Shown here: in pieces, positions 36,701 through 49,900 of the stretch | Position numbering within the stretch: position 1 is the first letter of the stretch | Layout: each line of letters begins with the position of its first letter | Assembly (NCBI GenBank): GCA_043228905.1 | Contig: JBHGNT010000021.1 | Location: 1,736,001-1,800,000, forward strand | Source: Azolla caroliniana | Lineage: Eukaryota > Polypodiophyta | Direction of reading: 5' to 3' | DNA length: 64,000 bases | Position numbers and translations under genes: made by a program | The notes under the pieces: model-generated | Told to the model about the DNA's origin: nothing | Database searches by the model: none | The model's input: the letters and a program-made list of their open reading frames with translations, nothing else

Positions 36701-38948
36701 CTCTTAGAGAGAGACTATACTAGACTAGATGTTTTTTAGAACTTAGAGAAAGAGAGAAAGATTAAACTAGATTTTTTTTATTGTACAAGGAGGCCAATTT
36801 TGACTCCTTCCTAAGGAGGTTTACTACTTAATGTGAAAAACTCTCTATGTGAACATAATGCCCGCAAATATGCGCCCACCCTTCTTGGTGGAGATTTGAG
36901 TATGACTCTCAAATTACCATGCCCATCTCACAAGTCAGTATACTTCTCACAAATTAGATTTTATGATGACCATGCGAGAAGTAAGTGATATTCATCCTTC
37001 ACTAGCTTTTTATTGCATATATTCATACTTGGGAGATGATGCCATGCTACTACCTCAATAGCTAACTTGAGTGAGCAAGTTTGAAGAAGTGTAAGGGCTT
37101 CTCCAAGAGCCAAGCCTCATGGGTCTAGTAAGATGTGATTGGATAAGTTCTGGCATTTTTACCTTGTATTTGAGCGAGCGTAGAGGGTCAATATTGGCAA
37201 TGTAGTATTCCAATTTTTACATCTTAGCATCTTGCCACTTTATCTGTAATGCCTCTAGTAATCTATCCTTGGTGATCTCATACTTCGTAGCATCACCTGA
37301 GAGCTCCAATAGATTTTCTACTTCCCATAATTTGAACCATTTCATAATATGTCAAACACCCAGCCAGATGAGAGAATTTTTCTCTTCTTAGTTTTTTGTA
37401 CCTTCCATCCGATTATCCAAACACCTGTTTCTAGTAGCATGACAGAATATGATGTTGATGATTTAATTCCCAATTATCTCATTCCATGCTCTAAGTGAGA
37501 TAGTACCATCACGTACCTCCACTCCATAAAGCAACAGTTAAAAGTATCATTGAATAACATCAATCTCATTTCCCATCCTCTAGTATCACTTTGGCTGCAT
37601 GGATTGTCAAAGATATAACAACTATTCCATCCTGTTTGAAGTTCAGACTCACAACATACATTCCATCTATTTGTCAATGGGAAAAATAGGTTATACCAAT
37701 GCCAATTGGAGGTCAAATCAGCCTATGGGACAAAATTGAATTCTTGGTACTTCACCTTGGAGTGCCGAATTGTACAGAAAGGAAATCAATAGTGCTGGTG
37801 AATGAAGATTTTTCTAATATATAAATACGGCATCCTTACTAAATTCGTGAGAAACATGTGGGGTTGTTTCCTCTCTTGTGGAATTCTCTCTATTTCCTCC
37901 CTCCTCAACATGTAACCTACTAACCTAATCAATGTGCATAGGTAAGATTAAATGAGCCTCCCTATTTCAACCTCAGGATAGGGGCTTCTAAATCTTGTAA
38001 TCTTTACATTAAACATTATGTCAAATGCATTATAAACCTCTACAAAGCGACAATCAAATCCACCTCCCCTGTGCTCCGCCTTCTCTTTTTTTATCCTTAG
38101 TGTAATTGTGTAGTGTAGCATGAACAATGGCACTAACAATCGTTACAATGCACTCTCCTTATCTCTATTGGAGTGTCATTTTAAAAATGGTAGAACAGAA
38201 AGAAAATGGTAAAATCTTAAATGGAAAAACAAAGCTAGTTGCAGAATTTTCCTGCTTTGGATCTTCAATGAGTTTGGTTGTGTTTAAGTAGTTGAGCAAA
38301 AAGCATAATACGAAGTGCCATTAGTGGTGGTACCATCTTTGTTAGGAGCTTTATTGAGAGCTAGAGAGAGCCATTAAGGTAACAGAGCACACTTGCCTCT
38401 TTCCAAAGAGGAGATATAAATTTATTATCAGGATCCCTTGATGAAGAGAAAACTCACTTACCTTGCTAGTTAGAAAGATTTTTCAAGATATCCTATATTG
38501 TACGGTATATTGTCCAATGAAATATGCAGCCCATCAGAGTTTTTGACATGTTTGTTTCGTTTTTTTGTTTATTTAAGTGGATCTATGCACTGTGAGCTCA
38601 GAAATGATAACCACGAAACAAAGTAGTAAGGCTCCAAGTGGATAGACATTTATCAAAAATTAACAACTTTACCTTTGAAAATTTTTAAGTACATGTGTGT
38701 GTGTGTTATGTTTTTTGAGAATTATTGAGAATTTAGGCCAACTATCTTGTTTTTCCTTTTTGTAGTATTGCTTAATTGCGTATGGACCGAGGAGTACACT
38801 TGCGTTTTTCAAAAATATTTGCAAGTTCGTTTGGCGAGGGTTCCGCATAAGAAAAATGCCTGATGATTACGAAATCCCTGTGAGGCCAAAGCCACCACGT
38901 CCGAAAGCTCCAGTAAAGCAAAGATTGAGAAACATGAGTCTTGTATAG
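33542..38948 (+). CDS. Plastid-targeted Gly-rich membrane protein, uncharacterised
   Basis: The three exons are 33542-33721, 34312-34545 and 38766-38948 (TAG), all phase 0, for 198 aa. Residues 1 to ~53 look like a chloroplast transit peptide: basic and Ser-rich, with a ten-Ser run encoded by a TTC/TCT repeat, ending near RCRVICAAGDSKE. Exon 2 gives a charged helix (ARKALQQAFEGKKSLTKKWE), a Gly-rich linker (~95-118) and PFDWGEFGEVS. One membrane span (~126-150) crosses the exon 2/3 junction (TTSLILFYCLIAYG). A basic, Pro-rich tail follows (RPKPPRPKAPVKQR). Similar plastid proteins exist in plants but I cannot name an orthologue. The second intron, 4.2 kb, is swollen by LINE fragments lying antisense to the gene. 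A second ATG four bases after the first (33,548) is in frame. Confidence 0.8.
33739..34160. repeat. CT microsatellite and ~121-bp repeats in intron 1
   Basis: A CT run (33,739-33,769) starts 17 bases after the donor. The phrase acacacacagttaatgtctaaa with caaacaagtttagg and cgtttctcggttt occurs at about 33,803 and 33,924. Part of the unit (atcaagaa, attcagtggcac, tttagttcaag) recurs near 34,125. Confidence 0.8.
35270..36660 (-). mobile_element. Decayed LINE with reverse transcriptase core
   Basis: Reading the minus strand from 36,644, the translation has NIGVKQGCTLSTTLFGIYIN, then KGGCKVELGSTEV and ILLYANDIVLLSES, the RT core of non-LTR elements. The catalytic YADD is YAND. Further on come LFNSLVTPSLMYDAIVWALG and the ORF2 C-terminal zinc knuckle CRLCHIEIEDEYHFTCKC (near 35,440-35,390). 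The frame is broken between these blocks. It lies antisense in intron 2 of the plastid Gly-rich protein gene. Confidence 0.88.
36780..37740 (-). mobile_element. Second decayed LINE 3' end (copy B)
   Basis: The minus strand has DTRGWEMRLMLFNDTFNCCF at about 37,600-37,540 and VKDEYHLLLA near 37,000-36,970. These match the post-RT region and terminal zinc-knuckle area of a LINE ORF2. It shares its sequence with 4370-5400. It sits head-to-tail with the RT-bearing fragment at 35.3-36.7 kb but belongs to a different position in the element, so these are two insertions. Confidence 0.65.
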
Positions 38949-40680
38949 GCACATATGTGGTGGAGAGAATTCAAATATTACATGCTTGTGTGGAAATGAA
39001 AGGACTATTTACTCCAGTAGCACCTCATATTTCTGTATTTATTTTTGTCAAGTTGGAAGGAAAGCTTCAAGAAAATATTTTTCATGAGTGATAGGAAATA
39101 TATTTCTAGAAAACATTTTTTTGTGCTTGAAGGTGACTTTTTAAATACTTGATAGATTTGGACAACTAATGAAAAGAACTCTTTTGATAACGGTGGAGAT
39201 GGAGAGGTTTGAGTTATCGATGTCATTATTGATCATTAACCAGATTTGGAGAACTAATGAAAAGAACTCTCTTGATAACGATGTAGATGAAGAGGTTTGA
39301 GTTATCGATGTCATTATTGATCATTAATCAGATTTGGACTATGTAACTGAAACTTTATGCTAAACCTGCCTTCACATTTGTCGTAAATTAATTGCCTCTC
39401 AAACAAATACGTTAGCCGTTGGGGTTCCATTGAGCAGTTCACATCACACAACCAATTAAGGTGATTAAGCCACATATTTTGGTATAATTGAGGTGTTCTG
39501 AGCAATTGTTAAAGGACAAATTTGACGGGTTAGTGGTGATTGGGCTACATATTTTGGTATAATTTAGGTTGTGCAATTGTCAAGGATAAATGTGGCATAT
39601 CACAGAAGATATAGATGATAATAATAATGCAGTGCTACGTTTTTGTAATATTTCAGTTTGTTTTTACTGTTAGTAATATGACTTATGTGGAAATCCATGT
39701 GTGATCGGAGGTCAAATTGACCTATGAGACTATAGGTGAAACATTTTCATAATAGCAGATGCAGAATTAGCGCTTTTCATCTTTGACAGTTTTGCTAATG
39801 AATATTGCAATTAAGAATACACACTATTATTATGACAACAAGACTACTGCATAGGTCATGAAACCACATTGGTCCTTGATGATGTAATGAAACCTTAAGC
39901 AGATGTTGTCACAAGCAAAGCATTTTACAAACTGACAAACTACTTCAAGGACAAGGATGCAGCTGATGGATCTCCATGCTCATACTCAACGCATCAAAGA
40001 AAATGTGAGGTGAAGGAGCTGCAAATCATGGACAAGCATGGCCACTGAAATGTGCATATAGTTCCCTTGTTAGGAGAAAAATTGGAAAAAAACCTTGTTT
40101 ACAAGAATCTCTTTACAATCAAGAAACGCAATGCATCAAATCTTCCAAACTGAGGCTCATTTACACTATAAACTAGATCAATTGTATTCATTTAACAAAG
40201 ATTGTTCTAGTTCCAATTGCAATGTTTTTTTATTGCTGAGTGTCAGTGACCATGAATCAATTGTGTCATATGAACTGCTGCATGAAAGAATAGATATATG
40301 AAGAATGGAAATTAAGGCATAACTTCCACTCCTGTACCAATCACTACAGTAAGCTCATCTCTTTCTGTTGCACTCCAATAACCTTTCTAAAATGTTCTGT
40401 TCCATGATACATTAAGCACAACACCATGGGAATAGTATAAGGTCATAGACGAAACAGGCTTCACATGAATAATATGATAGAACCATTGTGGTTTGTAAAC
40501 ACGAAAACACGTACCAAGAACAACATTTTGCGAAGTATCATAAATATTTTCTCTTACAAATTAACTTTACATTTATCACCCCACAACTCATCCATATACT
40601 ATCCTGTTCCATTCGATTACAACAATAATAAATTTACAGGCATAAAGACTGGAGGAGGGAAGTAGTTGTTACAAGTATTA
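38949..40680. other. Spacer between convergent genes
   Basis: The plastid protein gene (+) and TRRAP (-) converge here, so both ends are 3' UTR. A duplication of about 73-bp spacing (actaatgaaaagaactct, tttgataacg, gtttgagttatcgatgtcat) is seen near 39,164 and 39,253, and another phrase (cacatattttggtataatt) at 39,472 and 39,547. No gene is seen. Confidence 0.5.
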
Positions 40681-40707
40681 TAGTTCGCATTATACTGTAC
40701 AGCTTAC

Positions 40708-40880
40708 AAGCATGGTTAAGGATGATGATATGTCAAAAGCAAAGTTAAAAGGGCGATAATATTCCAGAAGAATGGTTATGGGTGATGATTTGCCAGAAGC
40801 ATGATTATGGGTAATGATATGTCAGAAGAATGGTTATGGGTGAGATGATATGACAGAAGCATGGTAATGGGATATGTCAA
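40708..40880. repeat. ~29-bp minisatellite running into the TRRAP stop codon
   Basis: Units beginning agaagaatggttatggg or agaagcatg start at 40,766, 40,795, 40,824 and 40,854, spaced 29, 29 and 30 bp, with a diverged unit before them (about 40,710). The last unit ends atatgtcaaaacc, in which tca is the TGA stop of TRRAP on the minus strand (40,877-40,879). The array is therefore in the 3' UTR. Confidence 0.85.
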
Positions 40881-43800
40881 AACCAAGGGTGCCAAGTGGG
40901 GTCCATCATACATAAGTTCTTTGGTCGCAGAGCTGCTTCCACTAATTCAGTGACGCCCTGCTGGACCGATTGCAACGCGTCTGGTGTGTTCTCATCCTGA
41001 AAAGCATATAATCATCAAACTCAATTTCTTTTGTTATATACATCATAACACGCTTAGCTTTTTGCATATTTACATGAGTGTGCCCCATATTTTTAAAAAG
41101 CACCAGAATACTCCTGTAGCAGGAAATATGTACAAATTTGAAAATTCTGATAATTTTTTAAACTTTGGGGTATTCTTGTAAGTATCTAGCATGTAGTAGG
41201 TCATATTTTGGAGTTTTTCACTACATAAAATCACGAAACAATGCAACATTGTTTTGTCTTCTATCAAAATCACAAAAGAAGGGTCTAAACTAACAAAAGT
41301 AATCTGTTTTACCTCTTCCGGAAATGTCTGAGGAGCAATGTTCTTGATTCGTGTTAGGACCTGATCGACATTTGATGTCACTCTTTGTTTCAATTCTGCA
41401 GAACCTATACCTCCAGCAGCAGGTGCTGCAGGCATTCCAGGAGGCCGCCTCCATGACCATGACACTAGCTCATCACGGAAAAACATGGCAAGCTGATAGC
41501 GCATATGCTGACTCTGCGAAACACATTCATGCTCAAATCACACATCAGATGTAATTGTTTACGAACTAATTATAAATGCTTTGTTTTGATCTATCATTTT
41601 CTAACGACAAAATAGATAGTTGATAATTATCTTATTTTAATTTCTTTGTTAAGAAGAAAGATGAGTTTACCTTTGGAGCAACAATAGACTGTGCAGCTGC
41701 ACACATTGAAGAAACAAAGAGACCTTCAACAAAAAAAGGAGTGAAAAATGTTTGCAGGTTGCGTGTAAGTCTGAATGGCACTGGTTCTGAAAACTCAACT
41801 ACTCCATTCCCATCATAACCTGTATTAGTATTTTGCAAAAAATAAGTAATCTGTTGTTGCAATAGCCATAAAACAATGATTTTTATATATTTACCAGGAT
41901 GAAAGTCATTCTGAAACACTTTTCCAGTATTCTTTGCAAATAGAATCTTATTTGGAGACCTCCCACCAATCTGCAGCATGTATGACATAAAGCCTGATAA
42001 TGCTAACTGCACTGCAAACTGCTTCTTGAATGTCCAAAGATGATTACAGCTTGGAAGTGTTTTATACATGTATTGGGAAAATACATTTTCTGTCACATAA
42101 TTTTGAGTGATTTCATTGTATGTATGGAGCCGAAGGTCCACAATATCCTCATTGGAAAGCTGTCCCGTGATTGCTTGATTGAGTCTATCTTTAAAGTGTG
42201 TGATTGGCAAATCAGCTTCTCGTCCATATCGAGCACAGTTAATCTCATACACTTCACCAAAAGTGCTATACATAGGGTCATCCTCAACCAAACGCACCTA
42301 TCAAAAATAGTATTGGATCATAAGAAGGAATATTGGAACATTTTTTTATATACCACAGGGGAATAGTGGAAACAAAGTGAAAAGTTAGACAACATTACCT
42401 GAGGCCAAACAGGGATAATGATTGGCGTATTAAAAGCTAAATGTCTTCGTCTAGACTCCTTATTTTTATCAAAGAGACGGTTCAAGACACGGAAAAGCTG
42501 CACCATTCGTTCATCACTGCGAGCACTAGGAGTCAAGGATGTTTGAACTAGAAAATGTGACAGTGATCCATCACTCCCAATCATTGTAATCCGACGATGA
42601 CTACTCCCATGTCGCCTGACAATGGGTACATCAGCACCAACCCTATCAAGCTTAACTGTATGATCAGGAGCAACTTCCTGCAAAATTAATGGCAGATGGG
42701 TTACTAAATCTATAACCATACCTACTCGATTAATTTAACAAAATTTGTGACTAGTTATTAAATTAAATAACTCATCACTAAAGATAATACCTGATCATTG
42801 AAGTACTGTCCTGGTACTTCAATATCAAGTACATGAAACTCACGAAGCTGCACACTCTCCTCCTCAAGCTTCAATACAGCTGGAAGTCGATCTTCCACAT
42901 TCCCTTGCAGTACGCCTTTCCAATGTTTAAGCCGTTCGGTAAGATCAGTTAAAGTTGCTGGAAAGGTTGCAGCACTTTCAGGATCAAGGTCCCTTTCAAA
43001 GTCTTTCTTGTACTCCTGGACAAAATCTTGATGCTTTGTGACGGTATCAGTTGAGAAGCAAGCTCGACAAACACCTGCAAGCTCCTTCTTTAATGATTGA
43101 GGCACCTCAGCAGTTGTAGCGGTTGGGTACTTATAACAGCGATGTAATAAGGCATGCACAACTGCCAAAAGACGTTCTTCTGGAAGAGGAACAAACCTCG
43201 CTCCTATTTCTGTCAGCATTACCTACAAAAGTAATAGGCAAGGTAAAAGTTATATCAATGCACTTTAACATCATTGCCTATACACATTGGTTGTGTCTTC
43301 AACTACTAGTTTTATATAGGAAATCTTCTTATTATCACCAGCAAAAAACATCCACATGGAAGCCCTTCCTGGCCAGATTTGTCTTAAAGAGAAACAGCCT
43401 AGATGCATCATAACTTGGTATTTTGTTAGTTTCTCTAACCATAGGCCTTTAGCCCAAACTTTTACGAAAACATGAATTAAGTAAAGATCTACCTCCAGCT
43501 CACTAGCTAGATTTGGATGCTTTGCCCTCAGCGCTTCCATGATGTCTTTGGCAGCTTCAAAGGCAGAAACAGCTGAACCAGGCCAACCTGACACCATATT
43601 TCTACGAGCAATTCCCTGATCCCCTGTACCAGGTATATTATCAGAGCCAGAAGTGTCACCAGCAGGAGCTCTTTCCTCCTGTGTTGAATTTGCAACACCT
43701 TCATGTGTTACAGTGTTGGAACCAGTCTGACCGCTTGCATTATCTTGAGAATTATTACTGGCTGATATAGAGCTGCCCTCCCCAGTAGTCATATTTGCAT

Positions 43801-43906
43801 TGTTGCTAGCGGAAGTAGCAGGCTGAGCCCTACCAGCAGCATTCACCCCCCTAGCAGCAACATCCCGACGTTCTAGCAGGTATGTCCTTAACCAGCAGTA
43901 CAAAGC
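40877..43906 (-). other. TRRAP linker, PI3K-like pseudokinase and FATC (exons 30-36)
   Basis: Exon 30 begins ALYCWLRTYLLERRD and then has a ~85-residue Ser/Thr/Asn/Gly-rich linker. The PI3K-like fold runs from about exon 31 to 34 (FHVLDIEVPGQYFNDQ, RRITMIGSDGSLSHFLVQ, FGEVYEINCARYGREADLPI). At the catalytic loop the sequence is GGRSPNKILFAKNTG in place of the DRHxxN pattern of active kinases, and the metal-binding Asp block is also altered, as in all TRRAP proteins, so it is a pseudokinase. Exon 36 encodes the FATC end RPKNLCMMDPTWHPWF. Confidence 0.9.
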
Positions 43907-46900
43907 CTGTAACCAAACAAGATCAAGTATTGGTGAGAGATTATGCATCCCTGTCCCATTGAGATGAGAAAAGGAAACCATTGAGATGAGAATGTCAAAC
44001 AACCTGAGGATAGACTCCAGCGAGCTTTATGAGCACTGCCTTACAATGAGATGCCTCAGGCCTTTGTAGAGAAAGGAGTAGTTGTGGAATCCATGATAAC
44101 CAAACCCAATGAGGTACTTGTTCCCCATACCTCTCAAAAGCTTTTCCTACTGTCTTATTTTGTGTATCGAAACTCAGTAAATACAACACCCTTGCAAGAT
44201 GGCTTCTGGCATTTGATATACCATACTTGATTCCTTGTAAAAGACAACTGACAGCATACTCTAGCCATAACTCTTCACCTGTTTCCTGATAAACCTGTGA
44301 AATGGCAAGACAAATGCATGATATACCTGATAAGCCTGGTAAACCTAAGATTTAAAGAATAACTCCACACAACAAATTCTTAGTCTCCTGACCCAATTGA
44401 AGTTTCCAAGCCTCGAGTATCACCTTCCTACCTTGTTCAATAAATGCAATATTAACTAAATCAACATCAAACAATGTTGGCATCGACGTTATTACTCCCT
44501 CAATATTCAATAAATTTAATTTTGTCATGAACTAATTGTTAGACTTCATTCCCTCAATTTTCTGAACCTGCCACTATTTCATTACAACATTTAATACATG
44601 TTTTTTTTCTCCGCTACTCAACTAATTTATGTCACTATGCTCCTGGGCATATTTTATCCCCTTTCATAAATTAATTTGTTCAAAAGCGCACTCTCATTTT
44701 TGTATTTAAAGGTTTTAATCCTCAGTAAGGAATACAGTTCTTTAGTTTATTTTTCTGTTGTTACTAGCCTCTTTGGCATCTTACTTTTGTTCATGTAACC
44801 TCCAATCATATGTTTTCTTCCATTCAAGTCAGTTTTCTTTGAGCAGCCAACAATCTCTCTTTTGTTTCCATTTTTATCCCTCCCAACTTATGTAGCACTC
44901 TCCAAACGGTCAATCATAGCTTGATATATCTAGTTATTCTATATGTAGACTTAATAATTAAAGGTTCATTTGAAGCCAAAATAGAGCATCTTCACAATGA
45001 TTTTAAATGACTGATTTAGGGCTTCTACAATATCTCTTTGGTATGGAAGTCTATCAAACACATGGAGGCACATTTTTCAATCAGAATACTTCTTGAAACG
45101 TATAGAATGACTGATTACAAATCCCTGTCTTGGCCCATGAAGAACAGTCTCCCATTTTTGAAGATACTACAAAGTACAAGATAGTTGACTGGGTTCCTCG
45201 TTCATCTTGCCTACAAATTCCCCCATCTGTCCTACAGTGTTAGCGTTCTCCAGAAGTTTTCAAATGCTCCATAAAAAGTTCATTGTCAAGCAGCCATTCA
45301 TGTTCTTCAGTACCTAGCAGGCACAACCGGCTATGGCTTCTCATTCAAAACACACATTGTGTGAGTTGGTTATTCACATGCTGATTGGGCAGGAGATGCT
45401 GACACACGATGGCCTGCATCTGGCTATTGCCTTCTACTTGGCTCAGGTTTAAGCCTTGGAAATCCAACACAAACCAAATTCAGTTTCATCTTCTTCTACA
45501 AAAACTGAATATCGTGCCTATTTGGAAACATGTGAAATCTTATGGTTAATACAAATCCTTGACCATCTTAGAATTCCACAAAACACTCCTATTTGAGTTT
45601 TCCACAACAGCCAAAGTTCTTGTGCATTAGCACACAATTCTCTCCACGGTAGGAATAAATACATTGAAGTTCACTACCATTTTGTTTATGAGCTTATCGC
45701 TCTCAGATGATCAGACTGGACTATTGTTCCATTTGAGAAAGTGCGGCTGACCTCTTTCACAAGCCACTTCAAGGGACATTATTGATCAGCTCCTTATCTC
45801 ATCTCAATGTAGAGCACCGTTCTAGAACTGAGAGCTGTTGGACTGTGACTACCCCAGAACAAATCTCTCCCTTCGGCACCCTCTCTATATTGCAGGTGCT
45901 TCCCTCGCTTTGGAGCTGGATCAAACTATGCTAAAGATCTTTCAAAGACAAAAATTACAATTTACCTGATTTGAGAATCTTACATGTATAGATGACAAAA
46001 TTCTTTAGACACATCTTAGTCTAGTTCTGTTTACTTTTTTGCTTAGTTACAAGTATTTTGGTTTGTTCTCAAAGATAAAACAACATTTCAAGACATGATC
46101 TCTTGTTTGGTCTTATAGGCCATTTTGAACTCTTAAAAGACATTAATATATCTTTCTTTCATTTGACCTTCTGAACCTGCCACAATTTCATTGCGGCATT
46201 TACTACATTCTTTTTCTTTTATCCACTACTTTACCTCGTGATGTTCCTAGGCATATTTTATCCCCTTTAATAAATGCATTTGTTGCAAAAAGTACAGTTC
46301 TTGTTTCATTTGTTTTTCTGCTGCTACTAGCCTCTTTAGCACCTTACTACTGTTCACAACAGTTTTCTCACACCAATGTCAAATGCCATATGTTTCCGGT
46401 CTACTTCAGACTAATTAACCCTAATAAGTTACAATTGTTTAATCAAGGGCTTAGAAAGTAAAGAATCTAGGTGCCTGGATCATGCCGAAAATTTACAACC
46501 AACATTATTCTCATTCTTCAAACTTTCTTCAGGACAAAATATATTAATAGAAACATACACCAACCAACCTCCTTGCTCATCGCTGTATGTTTCTTTAAGA
46601 CCAAATTGTCAACTTTTTAAGTGATGACCCATGTAAACAAATTCTTCTGGGATTAGATACCTGATCACAATAGTTTCCCCAACTGATCCATCCCTTTGGT
46701 AAATGCTTAAAGAGAGAAATTGCATTTGAAAATGCTTGATTTGCATCCTCACTATCGCCCATTTTCTGCATAAACTCCCCTCTAAGACGATATATTTCTG
46801 CTTTGTCCTGACTTAAAAAGTAATCAAGGTTCGTTGCATTTAGAAGATTCAACCCGGATATCAGCTCCCCTTTCATTTCTAAATGAGCCTTAGCTTGTTC

Positions 46901-49900
46901 CCTAATCTTCACAAACGCTTCCTGTTTCACAGTATTGATATAAGGACATTGGAGACTTTAAAGCTGCAAAGACATACCAATGAGAAAACTTAATAACACT
47001 GATGCATCAATGATTATTACCTGGACTTCCATTGTCAAATAGCCATACATTTTGTTGAGCACAGTCACACAGACATCATGCAAACCCTGTTTGCGTGCAA
47101 CATATGCTAACTTATTAACACTCCAAGCCTTGTCCCTGTACCCTAGTTGGTGAAGCTGCGGATTTGTTGTTGAGAGGTCTTTAAAGGCATTTATTACAGC
47201 ATTATACATGTGATTGCGCCACTGCAGTAGATCATACCAAACTGTTAAATCATCCCATTCATTAGGTGTCCTTGATCTCCAAATCTCCAAGATTTCCTTT
47301 AGCTCTATATAATTACCAGCTCCAGACTGAACTCCAGGGAGCTGTGGTGTAGAAAGGGGCTTATTTCCATTTGTGATCTCAAGAAGAACTCGTCCAGACT
47401 CTTGTAGCTCAACTAATTGCTGAAATTGTTGCAGAAGGGGAAAATGTGATTGAACAACCATCTCAGGGAACTGCCACCATTGATGTAAGGCTAAATCAAT
47501 GCCTTGCACCACCCTTTTATCAGCATCATTTAGGACGCCCAAATGCAAGGCGACATACGCTTCCAATATCCTCAATTTTGGAGACTCTTCTACCTGTGCT
47601 TTAACAAGGACGGTATCCTTTAGTGTTGTCCAATCAGGAATTTTCCAAAGGCAATCCAGTAAAATGTCATAGTTCTCTACACTTTTTCCAAACTCTGCAA
47701 GGATATCCCACTGACTGAGTTGTTTTGCACAGCCAATCCATTGTTCTTCCCACAAACACATCTCTGCCTTTGACACATTATTGTAGCCACCCTGTGTCGC
47801 TTTGCTCATTGCTTGATAGAAAACATCCTGCGCACGCTGCCAAAAACCATGTTGTACAAGAGAGAGACCTGCCCGTGTTTCCAGGGTAATAGGCCGCCTC
47901 TTCCAGAGCCCAAATCGTGCATCTTCCTCATTGATAGCACGATAAAGCTCCGCCAAAGCATCAAAACAGCGAGTTTCCTGAGGAAACAGTATGACATGAC
48001 TTTCTAACAATGAAATCGCAATATGCCATGCGTTGTATGTTTTTCCCAGAAACTTTATCAGCTCACTAGGTATTTTCGGTTGTGGTTGACTGAGAGACAA
48101 ACCCTCTAACAATGCCTGGACAACATTCGGCCTTTTACCCTGCTGTTTGGCATGATATTCTTTCGAGAAAAGTGTTATCATGGGCTTTGCTAGTGTAACT
48201 TGTTCTTCTTTTTGCAATGTTGCCCAAGCTATGGGAAAAACGAGCACCCACATGTGATATGCAACATTGGCATCTGTGTGCGCTAGTTCTCTCAGCGGAA
48301 TCACAAGATCAGCAACCTGAACAACAAACAGAAAACAGTAGAAATGATTATTCAACAGAACCAGAAAAGAAGAATATTTATGTAAGGAAATAAAAGCAAC
48401 TAACCTGCAGCTTGCTCATTTCATTTAAGAAACGGACATGTTTATTGGCTACAGTAACAAAGGTTGGGGGCGACGAATCACTTTCCTCTGGTGTCTCAGC
48501 AATTACCTGTGGTACTCCAGATCGTTCTGGAACACCTCCGGATGCCATAAGTGGTGGAACTTGTGCTGAATTTGGCGCGAGAGTTATAGGTTCTTGCTCT
48601 ACTAGAATCGCAAGGAGGAGATCCAGTCCTTGTTTCAGCCAAAAAATATCACTGAGAGCCTCCCATTCTTGTTGTAGAATGATATATTGTAGTCTCTGAA
48701 AAAGTGTTTTCCCAATGGATTCATGATAAAGGGTAAAGAACTTCTGCCGTATATCAGGATCTCTGGCCCTCAAACCCAGCATAAATTGGCATTCCACATT
48801 TTGAAATACGTCTTTTCTAGTTGTCAAGTTATACCTAACACACAGAATTAATATAATTGTCAGTAACAGAATTTGGCAAGCTTCGGTGCATAAGATGCTA
48901 ACAGTATTATTCCATTACTTTTTTGGAGGTATAAAATGATGAAAGACATGATCAATGGTGCTTTTCACATTTTTTGAATATGCAAAAGAAGATGTATTGA
49001 TGAAAACATTGCACATTGGCTTTTTATAAAGAATATGCAGCACTGATACAGATTTCTGGAAAGTTCCACTACAGCTATCACATACAAAGAATAGCAGAAA
49101 CTACTAACCTGGTTATGTCAGAACACAAGCGATAAAGAAGTTTCAGGTATTTTCCCTCCCATTCTTCCAGCACAGAAGCACTCATATTTTGTTTGTCAAC
49201 TTGGGATAACTTCTGAAGAAATGTGATAACATCCTTCACATTAAGTGCTGATGGACCAGTTCCAGTGCCAGAGACCTTAAAGTCATTCTCTATCCAATCT
49301 TTGATAATATCAATGATTGTGAGAAGCACACTGGCATCTGTGCCTTTTTCAACAAGCATAGCATGCAATGATTGCCAAAAAAGTCGCTTGCAGTCAGGTA
49401 CTAGTAAAACACGGCTACTGACAAGTTTGAGCAATGCTTTTAAATTTGTTGTTACAGATCCCATCTCCGTCATTAGCCGAGCAGCATTAGCAGCTGCATC
49501 TTGCTCGGATCTATGATCCTACGGCACAAAGAATAGGATATTACTTTATACAAAAACCTTGAGTGGAAAACTAATGCCATAAAATGTTATTTTGGAATGT
49601 ACTTACTTGTCTAGATAGTGCATTTGATACAGAAAGCATCTCTTTCATTAGACGTTGAATTACACGAACAAGAGCAGGTAAGAACCAGTCTATATACCTT
49701 TTCTGACCTTCTGTAAGGGTCTTCACTATAGACCATGTAAACCCAATCATTGCATTTGCAGTGCTTGTATCTAGGCTTGGTTGTATGTTTGTTACAGTTG
49801 CCAAATGTTTTTGAATAAGTTCTTCGACTTTGGCATGTATTGGTCTGATTTCTTGAGGTACATTTGCTGACTCCACAGGAAAAGCATCAAATACCATCTT

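Larger units (their letters stand above)
44004..48316 (-). other. TRRAP FAT domain (exons 27-29)
   Basis: Exon 27 (432 codons) with exons 28 and 29 encode residues about 2585-3200. The TPR-like FAT helices are visible as LIKFLGKTYNAWHIAISLLE, YRAINEEDARFGLWKRR, GFWQRAQDVFYQAM and WEEQWIGCAKQLSQWDILAE, then AEIYRLRGEFMQKMG, PKGWISWGNYCDQ and VPHWVWLSWIPQLLLSLQR. The FAT domain clasps the kinase-like domain in all PIKK proteins. Confidence 0.88.

Noticed and set aside
46654-46661. Minor-spliceosome donor at TRRAP exon 28 (gtatctaa)
   Set aside because: It departs from GTATCCTT at key bases, and I saw no matching branch site near the acceptor.
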